This document shows positions 10,909 to 23,825 of a DNA stretch of 64,000 bases, piece after piece. The notes under the pieces are model-generated. The model made no database searches and was not told where the DNA came from. It saw nothing but the letters and a program-made list of their open reading frames with translations. Source of the DNA: Isoetes taiwanensis (taxonomy: Eukaryota > Streptophyta > Lycopodiopsida > Isoetales > Isoetaceae); assembly GCA_021234155.1 (NCBI GenBank), contig JAJEKV010000003.1, positions 29,185,166 through 29,249,165 on the forward strand, read 5' to 3'. Each line of letters opens with the position of its first letter. The stretch's first letter is position 1. A program made the translations under genes and the position numbers.

Positions 10909-11700
10909 TTAAACAAAGGCACTTGTAGCTTCAAGTATTTCCATATTAACAAACAACTCCATTATGTCAGCTCGTTCCTTCCAAACATCCTTGAGATATG
11001 AATTAAGGAGATTTGGAGGCGTATTAAAAAGCTCTGACAATGTGAATCCTAAAATGTTATACTTACTTCTTATATGTTCATAGGCAGAACACTCCAAAAA
11101 AGTATGTACCTCTGACTCAATTTTAGGGTCAAGACAGCTTGGGCAGTACCTTGTATGTCGAGGAGTTCCATACCACCTTCCTGTCTCAATGTGCAGATGA
11201 TGAGAGGAAGTTCGTAGCTGAGAAATCAAGATTCTATTTTTCCTGCTAATATTAGATAGCAAGTAAGATTGTTCTCCATATGCAGCCATACTGTTAATAT
11301 CATCTCTATAAAAAAAAAATTTCACAGCAATATCATTTGGATCCCACAATTTGCCCAAGACTCTTGGAAGTATTTGCATGCGTACCTCTTTTAGTTTGGT
11401 TGACTCCGGCCAAGCAATAAAAAAGGAGAGGACTCCCCATTGAGTAAAAAAGAGGCACATGAGAGTGCAATAATTTTGTGACACTTCTAGTAAAAAATTC
11501 TTTGCATCCTAGTTTTAGAATCATTTTGTATATAAAACTTCATTTGATACTATCATATGCTTTTGGAAAATCTAGCTTAGTGTATGCCACTTTTTGTCTG
11601 TGTTTTTCGCCCAATACATTCCCTCAAAAGCAGTTGTTATATTATGTAGAATGTTCCTTTCAGGGAGGAATCTTAGCTGAATGGAGGAGATAGTTTCTGC
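10909..11700 (-). pseudogene. L1-like ORF2: RT palm start and C-terminal domain
   Basis: Near 11575 the antisense frame gives YTKLDFPKAYDSIK, the RT motif A block (KLDFxKAYDSV). It continues as FIYKMILKLGCKEFFTRSVT. After a loss of the central palm, the frame 11484-10909 holds SQLRTSSHHLHIETGRWYGT, then RYCPSCLDPKIESEVHTFLE followed by CSAYEHIRSKY. This is the C-x2-C...H...C knuckle typical of the C-terminus of plant LINE ORF2. The RT catalytic FADD/YADD is not seen. Confidence 0.65.
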
Positions 11701-12020
11701 CAGTATAGGCTTTATTTTCTATACCATTCCCTTTGCTATTATCTTGTAGAATGCTTAAAGTAGAGTGATGGGTCTTCAGTCGTTGACAATACGTGGGTCT
11801 TTACCCTTTGGAGTCAAAGTATACAACCCATGTTTAGCCTGGAATCCAGATGGTTTGCTTGTTGAAAATTTGTATAGGCTGCGAATATGTCCAGTTTGAT
11901 CCATTTTCGATAAACTTGAAAAATTTCTACGATAACCCCATCCCTCCCTGGATACTAAACCTTGTCTAGAGCACTAATTATCTGATGCAAATTATCTAAA
12001 GATAGTGGTTGACTTAATGT

Positions 12021-12275
12021 CTAATATTGCTTATTTGTTATGACTGGAGACACCTTGGAAACTATTAACTCTTCAAACTCATCTTGGAATGGCATTCTCT
12101 TCTCGTCAAAGAAGCTTAGAAATTGATTGTGAAGGAACTTATATAGGCCATCACAACTTTTTAATTTTGAACCATCATCAAGAGCAATACTAGATAAAGT
12201 TGTTGGCTCTCTCTTTTGTTTGATAGCCTTGAAAAAGAACTTAGAGCACTTATCTGTTTGCCTAGGCCATGTCAA
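12021..12275 (-). pseudogene. L1-like ORF2: region between endonuclease and RT
   Basis: The frame reads DKCSKFFFKAIKQKREPTTL and SIALDDGSKLKSCDGLYKFL, matching the linker before the RT of plant L1 elements (KCTKFFHxxIKxRR..I..L.DG..). It ends at a stop at 12021. Upstream minus-strand sequence (12275-12420) is coding-like but interrupted. Confidence 0.55.
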
Positions 12276-12796
12276 GCCCGCCTTACTTTTTATCTGGCAG
12301 CCTTAGTCTCCTCTAGATTTTTAATATCATCTAGTAATTGTTTCTCTTCTATACCATCACTGGGGCCCGTTGTTTTGAAAGTTGTCAGATGACTGTATAA
12401 TTTGTCCAAAACTTGCCACTCCTCTTATACTTTGGCTCTAACTCACGATTTGGTAAATTGTTTAATATTAGCTAGTACTGCCGTAAGGCCTTCATGTCCG
12501 AGTCTTTTACAAATGCCACTTGTCAGATCTTCTGGAATTTGGCAGCAAAAGCATATCTTGTCAAATATCTAGTTCATTTTGAAAACTGTTTTGAACACTT
12601 TCTTTTCCTACATTTTTGGCATGAGATTGTTTAGGGATTATGATCAGATATCACATTGTCGATGCTTTATAATCTACATAGCACCCATCATGTCTCACAC
12701 ACACTCTACCTTGTCCTATCCACCCCTCTAGGTCAATAAATCCACCCTCGTTTATCAGTTTGCTCCATTTCTCTTTTTCAAAAACCATTGACAATG

Positions 12797-13170
12797 TCAA
12801 ATGTTACACCATGTCTGTCCTAGAGTTGTTGAAACAAACACCTCTTCCCTAGAGTAGTTGTGAGCATAAACATTCAGAATCCCCCATGAATGGTTAATTT
12901 TCTGCCAGTACCACCATTGAGTTTTTCTTTGATGAGGTATAATAACATTCTCATTCCTTATTATTTTAAATATAACGTCAACTTCTTCCTTCTTACATGT
13001 GCGTTCTTGGAAGCATATGATATTCGAGTTCATTCATTTAATTGCTAGTGAAAGCTTATTGTTCTTAGACTTCAAGATTTTTACTCCTCTGATATTCCAG
13101 CCCAGGACTTTTAAATTCATTGTAAACTTTAAAAGTACTGCCATTTTTTCTATTACCCTCATCTAGTTTC
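12797..13170 (-). pseudogene. L1-like ORF2: AP endonuclease N-terminus
   Basis: Read antisense from about 13115: NLKVLGWNIRGVKILKSKNN, then LSLAI, a single stop, and MNSNIICFQERTCKKEEVDV. The N-W-N-I-R-G and ICFQE blocks are the first two conserved blocks of the apurinic endonuclease of plant L1s (the E of FQE is catalytic). The later block SWGILNVYAHNYSREE matches GxxxNVYAPN. The frame is broken by one stop codon and stops near 12797. Confidence 0.7.
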
Positions 13171-13554
13171 CTTTTATAACAATTCACTGTCAAAGGAGCT
13201 GCCAAAAGAATGGGTCGAGGCTTTTTCTTTCTTTTTATGTCGTCCATATTGTCTAGTTCGTGTTTGCATCCATCTTATTCTTCTTGCCTATCAGAGGAAC
13301 GGATTATCTAGCATTTTCATGCCGTCATCTGCTCTATCTATTTCAGATCATTTGGAGTTGCCCTTGTGTATCACCAAGGCCACTTTTGGATGTGAGGTCC
13401 TCTTTTTCTACATAAGCTATCCCCGTGATAGACTTACATAGTGACGAAAATAATTGTGAGACCTGTGTAATTTTCAGACCTAATGGATTGTGGGAACCTT
13501 TGAATTTCCTGGCTATATTCCTGGCTCTATTTCCTGGCTAGACTCCCCTTTTGA

Positions 13555-13640
13555 ATAGAATAGAATAGAATAGAATAGATTTTTTAACGTCCACGGAGAC
13601 CAATAGGTCATGGGACCCATAGTGCCCACTTTAGAATTTG
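13555..13640 (-). repeat. Non-LTR 3' end with (TATTC)n tail
   Basis: On the minus strand this reads ATGGGTCCCATGACC, TCCGTGGACGTTAAAA, then a (TATTC)n tract of about five units (GAATA on the plus strand, 13555-13579). The GTCCCAT..TCCGTGGACGTTAAAA block is shared with the element ending at 22695, which has a different tail, (TTCC)n. It sits in the ORF1/ORF2 spacer of the L1-like element, so it is likely a nested insertion. Confidence 0.6.
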
Positions 13641-13868
13641 CCATATTGGGAGGGATATTTTCTAGAGCAGGTGAAGATGAAGGCGTGGTAATAATTGCCT
13701 CTAGAACGCGTGCAAATGGTTGAGTGACATTAAAATTTAGGGGTTCCTTGGGGGAGTGATAGTAAAATGTAGGGGTTCCTATCTTTGCTTTTGGAGCCTA
13801 ATTGGCTTGCAACTTATTCCCTGACATTTATCTTCTATCTCTAGGTTGGAAAATATTCTCCTTAATTC

Positions 13869-14400
13869 CTACTCATTTATGAGTTTGAGTGAAATTGTAA
13901 AGTAGCATGCTCTACTCTTCACAGTCACTCCTTTAGGAATCTGTATATTCACGAGGATCACGACATAAATTTTAGGCCTCTTAGTAATGGAATGTGAGAC
14001 ATATGAGCCTAGTGCATTGGATATTGTTTTGAAGAACTTCGGGACTAACAAGTCTAGCGATAGGTGCTCTATTTGAAATGGAATCTTGATAGCAGAGAGT
14101 TGCTTAGGTAGAACCCAGACGTGTAGAATTGATCTAAAATAAAAACTCTTGCAGTAGCTTCTGCTGCACATGGGCAACTAATCTATCCACTGCTACTTCA
14201 CAATCAAACATGGTAAGAAAAAAATTATTGCCTAGTATCTTTAGCCAATGATATTGTGGCAAGCGTAACCTTTTCAAGCATGCTGATAGCCATATGCTTA
14301 AAATTGAGCACAAGATCAAGTTTTTCAGATATTTTATAGCTCTATTATTGCTGATGTTCATTCCAGATTCAGTTATTGTATTCATGTTCTGTCCATCTCT
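13869..14400 (-). pseudogene. L1-like ORF1 (DUF4283-type gag) remnant
   Basis: The antisense frames 14385-14134 and 14177-13869 read as one domain with a slip between them. LPQYHWLKILGNNFFLTMFD comes first, then WVLPKQLSAIKIPFQIEHLS and PKFFKTISNALGSYVSHSI. This follows the DUF4283 pattern of plant LINE/retroelement ORF1 (F..F...D....V, then V.V....LP..FW....F..IGNALG). It would bind element RNA. It is broken by a frameshift and lacks a zinc knuckle here. Confidence 0.55.
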
Positions 14401-15880
14401 ATCATTTAGAGTGCCTCCATAATTGTTGTGCTTCTTGACTCATGTTGAATATGGTTCTGAGGCCACTCTGAAAATCTTGGTTTACTCACTATTTTCACTA
14501 GGTTATGTCCTTTCCATACTGAAGCTCTTGGGTGACCACCTCTGCTTTTTGCTAACTTTCCTGCACTAGCTTCAACCCTCTCACTTCAAAGCTTTGTCCC
14601 CATAGTCTTTTCCCTATTTTATAAGAATGTATGACAAATATCTTTCTCTACATTGAGTCGCACATTAGGTGTTTGTTTCTCAGTAGGCCCTTCTACGCGT
14701 CTTGGTGTGCTTGTAGCGTCTTGGTGTGCCCATACCTTTCTGGCTTTCAACCTCCATATCCCGGGGGGTACATCTCTTCTATAGGGGATATGTCATGTGC
14801 CTGCAGGGTGTTGGCTAAAAGCCCCTTGTATATGGCTTATAAAAAAAAAAAAAAAAAAAAAAAAACTAGTCAAATGCATGTTTGATTACTTTTTACAGAA
14901 ATTACATTTTTTGATATATTTTTTTTGCCTCTGTAATTTGTAATGTGAAGTTCCCTATATCAATGTCACCAAAAGTAGCACTAATTTCTAGTTAGAAAAT
15001 AAAAAAAATGTAGTTTTCGTCTTCCAAATGCTTGGCAGACATTGGAATCTCTTGAAACATGGATTCTCAAGTACAATGCAATAACTGCAGTAGATCATCT
15101 AAAATTTCCATCCTCTGAGAAAGCATGATTATGTTGCAATAGTATAGTATCTGTTGTAATATTGTATGATGATGATGTTTTTGAGTGTCATACTTGACAT
15201 CAGAGCGAGGTATAAGTTCCCATACTCATGGCATGATTATTTGCTAACTTTGTGAAAATGTGAACATTAATTAAAAATTAAAGTTTGAGTCACATTGGCA
15301 AAACTAGCTAGGCACATGACAATGAGTTGAACAGGTTTTGTTGGCAAACCCCTGATGCAGTATTCATATGATGGATCGGATTTGCAGTTGCAGCAACTGT
15401 GGATCTGCAATTTGGATGGCTCTTTCGATTTTTGTGTTCACATGCTATTTTGGATCAAGCTGCACCACATGCACAGATTAGAGAAATTAGCAGCAGCCAG
15501 AAAAGAACCGTTGATGAAGATTTCGTTATGTTTGCATGTGAAGGAAACATCCTTTGCAGCCACATCTTGCAGCCAAGGCCTTCCAGCAACAGCCAAATCT
15601 ACCTGAGGCCATCAGCGTGGCGGAAAAGAATTTTGAAGCGACATTACAACAGCTCGTTCTTATGTGTGGCCGCTGCTGCAAAAAAAGTCCATGTGAATGC
15701 TCCATTGATCTAGTGGCTTAGCTAATAATTTTGGCTACTCCATTGCTCCAGTACACCTACGCGAAAAAGGAAAAGAAAATCTTTTTCCATTACAAAATAA
15801 TTCATTATTGCATAGAATAGAATAGTGGGGCATTTAAACAATCTTCTCCAATCCATAGACAGATGTAAGAGTTTGTATTA
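14400..15880. other. No supported gene
   Basis: The upstream edge of the L1-like element is not clear. A poly-A run of 24 lies at 14840-14863. Frames at 15355-15713 have no recognisable motif. Otherwise AT-rich with nothing seen. Confidence 0.35.
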
Positions 15881-15884
15881 TTGC

Positions 15885-16215
15885 CCTTCAATTTCGACAG
15901 AAAGGAAGATATATTGAGGGATGTAAGTCAGACCCATTCTAGATTGAAACCTTGAGCGATAAATGTTTAGAGGAGTTCCAAGCTGAAGACTATGCTTCAG
16001 CAATGATTTATGGAAGAAAGCTTTCGGGATGAACACATTGCTACACATATAACAGGGTTTGCTATCTATTAGACTCGTTTTATATTTGAATACATGTTAT
16101 ATTTTTTATTTGAATTTTGGATTAGTAGGCTCTTTGTTGCAGTAACAAGCTTTTAAATCAATTTGGAAATGCTTAGAATACCAGAGAATTAGTGCTTTCT
16201 CTGTCTTTGGCATCC
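15885..16215 (+). repeat. Direct repeat D, copy 1
   Basis: About 330 bp starting CCCTTCAATTTCGACAG and ending near a sequence resembling CTTTCTCTGTCTTTGG. It is repeated at 23490-23825 at roughly 90% identity by eye. The two copies flank the block that holds the tandem triplication. It contains an exon-like segment (GAGGAGTTCCAAGCTGAAGA) and a TTGTTGCAG acceptor-like site, so it may be part of a duplicated gene. Confidence 0.75.
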
Positions 16216-16658
16216 TTTATTATAAAGTTTTAGTGTATGTCGTGCATAAAACCCTAAAACTTTCGACGGCCCAGATTTGACTCACAAGTTAGTTGACGGT
16301 CCAAATTAGATTAGGGTTTACTGAGGGCCCGATGACTTCAGGACCCGAAGGAGGCGTCTCGAATGCAACTTGATCTAGATTATTTGCGTCTCGAGCTAGG
16401 GCGGCAGTAGCATCTCCAGTAAGCAAAGAAAGAAGAAGCCGATTCCGGCTATTTTTCTAGGGTTCTTTTTGTTTCCGCTGCAATTTTTTCTCTTCCTCTG
16501 TTTTCGGCTTCACCTTCTTCCGTCCATCTGATCTATTACCAACTGAATCAATGATGCTAAAGAAGCGCAGCGCCAACATGGGAGCTTGCAACGCTGGGCA
16601 TTATAAAGCAGGGATCTGATGCTTATAAGGCCTGGATGCTGCGGATTTATGCCTCATA
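16216..16658 (+). other. Possible transcribed leader upstream of the tandem block
   Basis: It contains AAAACCCTAAAAC (telobox-like), pyrimidine-rich stretches (TTTTTGTTTCCGCTGC, TTTTCTCTTCCTCTG) and a purine-rich AAGCAAAGAAAGAAGAAG segment, all common in plant 5' UTRs. No start codon followed by a recognisable protein is seen. Confidence 0.25.
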
Positions 16659-17898
16659 GTGTTTGGCTTGGTCGATGAACCATTGATCACAATACACAAG
16701 AAAATGAGGTAACACATCAGTTTGATGCAAAAATCTGGAAGCTTCTTCATTCTTGGTTGTATACAGAAATATCTGGCCGATTTGTGAGCACGGACTGAGT
16801 CATTTAGGGTGATCCAGTACTTGGCTATGGCGTGCAATGGTGAAGGTGGCTGGATTTCTTCTGGCTGGGTTGTTATGACTGAGCCAAATCCGGCTATGGC
16901 TTTTGCAACTGAGTTTTGTGCAATGAGTTTTGTGCCACTCTGAACTGCAGGTCTCCTTGATGCGATTCTTCAGGTTTGGACGTTTTAAGTTTTTGACTCC
17001 TCTGTTCATGGTTTAGCTTATTTTTTCCTTTTCCCTTTATTCGAATTCATCAATCAGGGGCGGAGTTTACCAAGAAAAGCATCAGGTCATCACAGCCACA
17101 GAGAAGAAGAATGAAATACATGGGTGTCTGTCCTTCCCACATATGATTTTACAAGGTTATGCAGTGGATTCAGCCTACAGGACTGGCTGTTCTGTTCTAT
17201 TATATCTTTATTCATACTTTAAAATGGTCTGCCAATGATACGCTCATTGCAGGCAGAACATTTAGCATTTGAAGAGAACCAGAAAGAGTAACAGGAAAAG
17301 CCATCACAGATCATGGATGAAGCAGACGATTACACTATGATTGCATTCCAGGTACATCAGATGAACAACTTAGATGGACTTCTAAACCTTAGATCATTCC
17401 AGGAATCTTATATATGTTGGTAGTTTGTTCAGATTTGTTGTCCATCAATTAAAGTTCACACAATTTCTTGCAGTAATTCCATATGATTATTATGACTTAC
17501 CCTTTAATGATGTCATGAATTGCAGAATTTTGCTCTTTTTTTTGAGAGAACAAGATGCTTTTGATTTAAAGTCTACTATATAGCCTATCACAGATCAGAT
17601 CAGCGTACCATGCATCGCATGAAGGTCTGCTACAAGTAAGTTCTCTTCTTTGATCTTCCTTCACACTAATTTTCATAAGGGCAACAAACTGCATATATGC
17701 ATTCTGCAGAATAAAGGGCAAGACATGCTAGCTATTCAGAAAAATAGGCATAAATTATCTTAGATGATATGTTTTAAATCCTAATTCGTTTTTCTTGCAG
17801 GTTCAAAATCACTTTGAGTGGCATACACCACCTCTACCCTATGACATCTTTCACATGGTCATATATAAACTTTGGTTTAGACATCATGCAGTTCACAT
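16659..17898 (+). repeat. Tandem repeat unit T, copy 1 (1240 bp)
   Basis: Begins GTGTTTGGCTTGGTCGATG and ends with CATGCAGTTCACAT. Compared with copies 2 and 3 it has an extra GATCAG hexamer near 17597 and a longer T run. The unit contains several splice-like sites (CTTGCAGG, CATTCCAGGTACATC, CTACAAGTAAGTTC) and a short start-like segment ATGGATGAAGCAGACG, so it may be an internal gene segment (exons plus introns) rather than a satellite. No protein family is recognised. Confidence 0.9.
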
Positions 17899-19132
17899 GT
17901 GTTTGGCTTGGTCGATGAACCATTGATCACAATACACAAGAAAATGAGGTAACACATCAGTTTGATGCAAAAATCTGGAAGCTTCTTCATTCTTGGTTGT
18001 ATACAGAAATATCTGGCCGATTTGTGAGCACGGACTGAGTCATTTAGGGTGATCCAGTACTTGGCTATGGCGTGCAATGGTGAAGGTGGCTGGATTTCTT
18101 CTGGCTGGGTTGTTATGACTGAGCCAAATCCGGCTATGGCTTTTGCAACTGAGTTTTGTGCAATGAGTTTTGTGCCACTCTGAACTGCAGGTCTCCTTGA
18201 TGCGATTCTTCAGGTTTGGACGTTTTAAGTTTTTGACTCCTCTGTTCATGGTTTAGCTTATTTTTTCCTTTTCCCTTTATTCGAATTCATCAATCAGGGG
18301 CGGAGTTTACCAAGAAAAGCATCAGGTCATCACAGCCACAGAGAAGAAGAATGAAATACATGGGTGTCTGTCCTTCCCACATATGATTTTACAAGGTTAT
18401 GCAGTGGATTCAGCCTACAGGACTGGCTGTTCTGTTCTATTATATCTTTATTCATACTTTAAAATGGTCTGCCAATGATACGCTCATTGCAGGCAGAACA
18501 TTTAGCATTTGAAGAGAACCAGAAAGAGTAACAGGAAAAGCCATCACAGATCATGGATGAAGCAGACGATTACACTATGATTGCATTCCAGGTACATCAG
18601 ATGAACAACTTAGATGGACTTCTAAACCTTAGATCATTCCAGGAATCTTATATATGTTGGTAGTTTGTTCAGATTTGTTGTCCATCAATTAAAGTTCACA
18701 CAATTTCTTGCAGTAATTCCATATGATTATTATGACTTACCCTTTAATGATGTCATGAATTGCAGAATTTTGCTCTTTTTTTGAGAGAACAAGATGCTTT
18801 TGATTTAAAGTCTACTATATAGCCTATCACAGATCAGCGTACCATGCATCGCATGAAGGTCTGCTACAAGTAAGTTCTCTTCTTTGATCTTCCTTCACAC
18901 TAATTTTCATAAGGGCAACAAACTGCATATATGCATTCTGCAGAATAAAGGGCAAGACATGCTAGCTATTCAGAAAAATAGGCATAAATTATCTTAGATG
19001 ATATGTTTTAAATCCTAATTCGTTTTTCTTGCAGGTTCAAAATCACTTTGAGTGGCATACACCACCTCTACCCTATGACATCTTTCACATGGTCATATAT
19101 AAACTTTGGTTTAGACATCATGCAGTTCACAT
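17899..19132 (+). repeat. Tandem repeat unit T, copy 2 (1234 bp)
   Basis: Near-identical to copies 1 and 3. It shares the shorter T run and the single GATCAG with copy 3, so copies 2 and 3 are probably the most recent pair. The junction with copy 1 is seamless, with no inserted sequence and no long shared microhomology. Confidence 0.9.
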
Positions 19133-20362
19133 GTGTTTGGCTTGGTCGATGAACCATTGATCACAATACACAAGAAAATGAGGTAACACATCAGTTTGAT
19201 GCAAAAATCTGGAAGCTTCTTCATTCTTGGTTGTATACAGAAATATCTGGCCGATTTGTGAGCACGGACTGAGTCATTTAGGGTGATCCAGTACTTGGCT
19301 ATGGCGTGCAATGGTGAAGGTGGCTGGATTTCTTCTGGCTGGGTTGTTATGACTGAGCCAAATCCGCTATGGCTTTTGCAACTGAGTTTTGTGCAATGAG
19401 TTTTGTGCCACTCTGAACTGCAGGTCTCCTTGATGCGATTCTTCAGGTTTGGACGTTTTAAGTTTTTGACTCCTCTGTTCATGGTTTAGCTTATTTTTTC
19501 CTTTTCCCTTTATTCGAATTCATCAATCAGGGGCGGAGTTTACCAAGAAAAGCATCAGGTCATCACAGCCACAGAGAAGAAGAATGAAATACATGGGTGT
19601 CTGTCCTTCCCACATATGATTTTACAAGGTTATGCAGTGGATTCAGCCTACAGGACTGGCTGTTCTGTTCTATTATATCTTTATTCATACTTTAAAATGG
19701 TCTGCCAATGATACGCTCATTGCAGGCAGAACATTTAGCATTTGAAGAGAACCAGAAAGAGTAACAGGAAAAGCCATCACAGATCATGGATGAAGCAGAC
19801 GATTACACTATGATTGCATTCCAGGTACATCAGATGAACAACTTAGATGGACTTCTAAACCTTAGATCATTCCAGGAATCTTATATATGTTGGTAGTTTG
19901 TTCAGATTTGTTGTCCATCAATTAAAGTTCACACAATTTCTTGCAGTAATTCCATATGATTATTATGACTTACCCTTTAATGATGTCATGAATTGCAGAA
20001 TTTTGCTCTTTTTTTGAGAGAACAAGATGCTTTTGATTTAAAGTCTACTATATAGCCTATCACAGATCAGCGTACCATGCATCGCATGAAGGTCTGCTAC
20101 AAGTAAGTTCTCTTCTTTGATCTTCCTTCACACTAATTTTCATAAGGGCAACAAACTGCATATATGCATTCTGCAGAATAAAGGGCAAGACATGCTAGCT
20201 ATTCAGAAAAATAGGCATAAATTATCTTAGATGATATGTTTTAAATCCTAATTCGTTTTTCTTGCAGGTTCAAAATCACTTTGAGTGGCATACACCACCT
20301 CTACCCTATGACATCTTTCACATGGTCATATATAAACTTTGGTTTAGACATCATGCAGTTCA
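19133..20362 (+). repeat. Tandem repeat unit T, copy 3 (1230 bp)
   Basis: Carries a one-base loss (AATCCGCTATGG versus AATCCGGCTATGG near 19363). That loss changes an antisense frame, showing that the repeated antisense frames are not maintained. Homology stops at about 20362 (GTTCA), after which unique sequence (ATATAAGAAATGAGG) follows. Confidence 0.9.
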
Positions 20363-21955
20363 ATATAAGAAATGAGGAGTTGACTAAGGAACAGATGGGG
20401 TGCTTAAATTTGGTGGGCATGAAAAAATAAAACATATCAGAAGCAGGTGAACATGTGGTAGTAGGCAGATTGGTATCTTCAAGCATTCTGTTTATTTGCT
20501 TGATTTTTCTATGTAACATGCCTCTCTTATCCCAATACGAAGAAAGGTGATTTCACGTCTATTTCTACCCATTTACCGGGCTACCACAAATTCTTTAAAA
20601 TTAATTAGAAATGTCCTTGGCTCTATGATATCAATTACCAAGAATTGTGAGTTTTACAATGCATATATATTGTAAAAGGAAGTGTCCTGTTATGATGAGA
20701 TGGTGTGTCACCCAAACTTGAGAATATGATTGTGTTGAAATTCCACTAACTTTCTGCTATGCCATGTCTTTTGAGAGCATGATTTAATGCTGAAATAACT
20801 CCTAAGAACATGATTTAATGTTGAGAAAAATGTCCCATTGAGAACCAGTCTATGCCATGTTAGAAAAAAGAATGAATTTATTTTTCTCTTTGGCTTGGAA
20901 CTATGAACGGGAATGGAAGCATGGGATAATGGTTTGCTCACTCCTTAGTGGGAGCAAAAACGTAGAACAATGGCTTGGGACAATGGGTTGCTTACTCTTT
21001 AACAGAAATGAAAGCGTGGGACAATGGATTGCTCACTCCTTACCAATTTGGTCTATTACCAGTGTTTTGCAACACACTTTTTGTTAATGGTTTAAAATAA
21101 AGCTTTGTTTCGTACAATATTACAATAGGCACACATAAAATATCTTTCATCTTTGCAATGTTCATATTTTATCTTTTGTAATGTTTGATATTTAATTAGC
21201 AAGACTCATGAGCACAAGTTTCATATTTTATGTGCACACACGATTAACAACATCCAAATATTTTTTAAGGTGCAAAGTCTAAGTAAACATCCAAATATTT
21301 TTTAAGGTGCAAAGTACTTTTAAAGTAGCTCTAAGTAAAGGTGCAACACACAATGAACAACAACTTGAATGGCCTAGAAGTTACTGTATATGCAAATGCA
21401 CAGGTTCTAACATTTATAGGTTCCAGAATTATAGGTTCCAGAATTATGCCCAGCAACGCTGGGCACCATTACTAGTTAATGATTATTTGCCTATTTCAAC
21501 GACCTTTTCAAAGTATGCTATCATCCATCCCGGAGCTAGATGCACAGAGTTGCATATGTAGTCAGTAGTCCTTTGGTTCGTTTTGACCTATTTTTAAGCC
21601 TGGCTTATGTTGAACAAGTAGGACACAACAGTGTTGGCCGTGTAACAAGCTGTCTAACTTCAGAGAATGCTGACGACGTAGTGGTGTACTGGAGTTATTT
21701 TCGCCAAATCAGGTAATCTGCTCTTGACAATTATGCCGCACTAAATAGTAAATTATGCCCTTTTTTGAGCTAGAAAACGTGAATTTATTGTCACTGTTAA
21801 TGAACAACTTACTGGTTAGTGTAGTGGTCTCCTTCATTTTTTCTATATTCTTTTTGTACTAGATTCACTATTTACCATATAGCCTATGTTGTGTATCGAT
21901 CCATGATGGATGATATATAACAAAATTCCACATGTCCTTCTAGTCCTTTTTGTAA
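20363..21955. other. No supported gene; short degenerate tandem motif
   Basis: Between 20905 and 21045 a motif GGGACAATGGNTTGCTCACT with surrounding text occurs about three times, degenerate. A tandem pair TAGGTTCCAGAATTA lies near 21416-21445. A repeated AACATCCAAATATTTTTTAA segment lies at 21250 and 21288. The rest is AT-rich with nothing recognisable. Confidence 0.4.
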
Positions 21956-21959
21956 TTTC

Positions 21960-22695
21960 AGAGATCTTGAGCGCCGACCTGGGCGCCTGCCTGAGCGCCT
22001 GGGCGCCTGTTGGGCGTCCGGCTGCAGTGAAGGGTGGCGCCTGGGAGGTGCAGTGATGGGTGGCGCTTGGCAGTTTGCCAGGCACCTCCCTCCTGACCGA
22101 CTTCCCTGACCGTTTTCTCTGAGCGCCGCCTTCCCTGCGCGCCTGGGTTATTGGTGTTCGGGCCTATTGGAGGCGCTTGTTTTCTGCTTCAGCGGTGCCT
22201 TCAGGGTCACCGCCTTCCTGCAGGTAGCTGCTCTGTGGGTTTAGGGAATTGACCTGTTCCTGGTGGCGGCTCTTATGGTCTAGTGGTTTGATTGAGCTCC
22301 GTCAGTGGGTCAGCACCTGGATCTTTGCACCAGCATCTATTTGCCCTGGTTTTAGCGAGAAGATGGAGACTTAGCGCGTGCGTGGGTTCGGGCCAGTTCT
22401 CAGCACCCAGCTGAGAAGAGGTTACGGTTCGGAGGCGTTTGGCGAAGTTCTGTTTGTTGGAGACATGCTTGTTGCTTCTTGCAATAGCATGGATTTTTGG
22501 ATATGTAGTCATCCTGGCAACAGTTTTTTCCCAGGTGGTTTTTAATCTGGGCCGGGGTGATTATGTTTTATTGAGTTTGTAAGGGCTTCGGCCCATGTTC
22601 TGGTAAGGGACTTCGGTCCCGTCTTGTACTTGTGGTCCCATAGCCCGATTGGGCTCCGTGGACGTTAAAAGTTTCTTCCTTCCTTCCTTCCTTCT
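21960..22695 (+). mobile_element. GC-rich non-autonomous element with (TTCC)n tail
   Basis: About 735 bp, sharply GC-rich against AT-rich surroundings. It opens with repeated GGCGCCTG-like units (GAGCGCCTGGGCGCCTG) and ends with AAGGGCTTCGGCCC, GTCCCAT, TCCGTGGACGTTAAAA and a (TTCC)n tail. The penultimate block is shared with the antisense 3' end at 13.6 kb. No long ORF. This fits a SINE-like or 5'-truncated LINE copy. The GGCTTCGGCC and GACTTCGGTC segments are small UUCG-type hairpins typical of non-LTR 3' ends. Confidence 0.6.
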
Positions 22696-22699
22696 TTAG

Positions 22700-23489
<790 letters not shown>

Positions 23490-23825
23490 CACGCCCTTCA
23501 ATTTCGACAGCAAGGAAGATATATTGAGGGATGTAAGTCAGACCCATTAGGTTGAAACCTTGAGCGATAAATGTTTAGAGGAGTTCTAAGTGGAAGACTA
23601 TGCTTCAACAATTATTTATGGAAGAAAGCTTTCTGGATGAACACATTGCTACACATATAATAGGGTTTGCTATCTATCAGACTCATTTCATATTTGAATA
23701 CATGTTATATTTTTTATTTGAATTCTGGATTAGTAGGCTCTTTGTTGCAGTAACAAGCTAGATTTAGATCAATTTGGAAACGCTTAGAGTACCACAGAAC
23801 TGGAGCTTTATATGTCTTTGTCATA
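23490..23825 (+). repeat. Direct repeat D, copy 2
   Basis: Second copy of the 15885-16215 repeat, in the same orientation, with scattered substitutions and small indels (for example CCATTAGGTTG versus CCATTCTAGATTG). The separation of 7.6 kb and shared orientation suggest an old segmental duplication or two copies of a low-copy dispersed repeat. Confidence 0.75.

Larger units (their letters stand above)
10818..14400 (-). mobile_element. L1-like LINE (family B), nearly full length but decayed
   Basis: Blocks occur in the order expected for a plant L1 read on the minus strand: an ORF1 DUF4283-type gag (14400-13869), an inter-ORF spacer, ORF2 endonuclease start (about 13170-12797), RT N-terminal region (12275-12021), RT palm (near 11570-11330) and C-terminal zinc-knuckle region (11484-10909). 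A short AT-rich (AAT)n tract at 10818-10838 sits where a 3' tail would be. Many stops and frameshifts make it inactive as written. Confidence 0.75.

Noticed and set aside
16601..19482. Repeated antisense frames of 66-123 codons in the tandem block
   Set aside because: They recur only because the DNA recurs; a one-base loss in copy 3 fuses two of them, and they match no family. Treated as non-coding.
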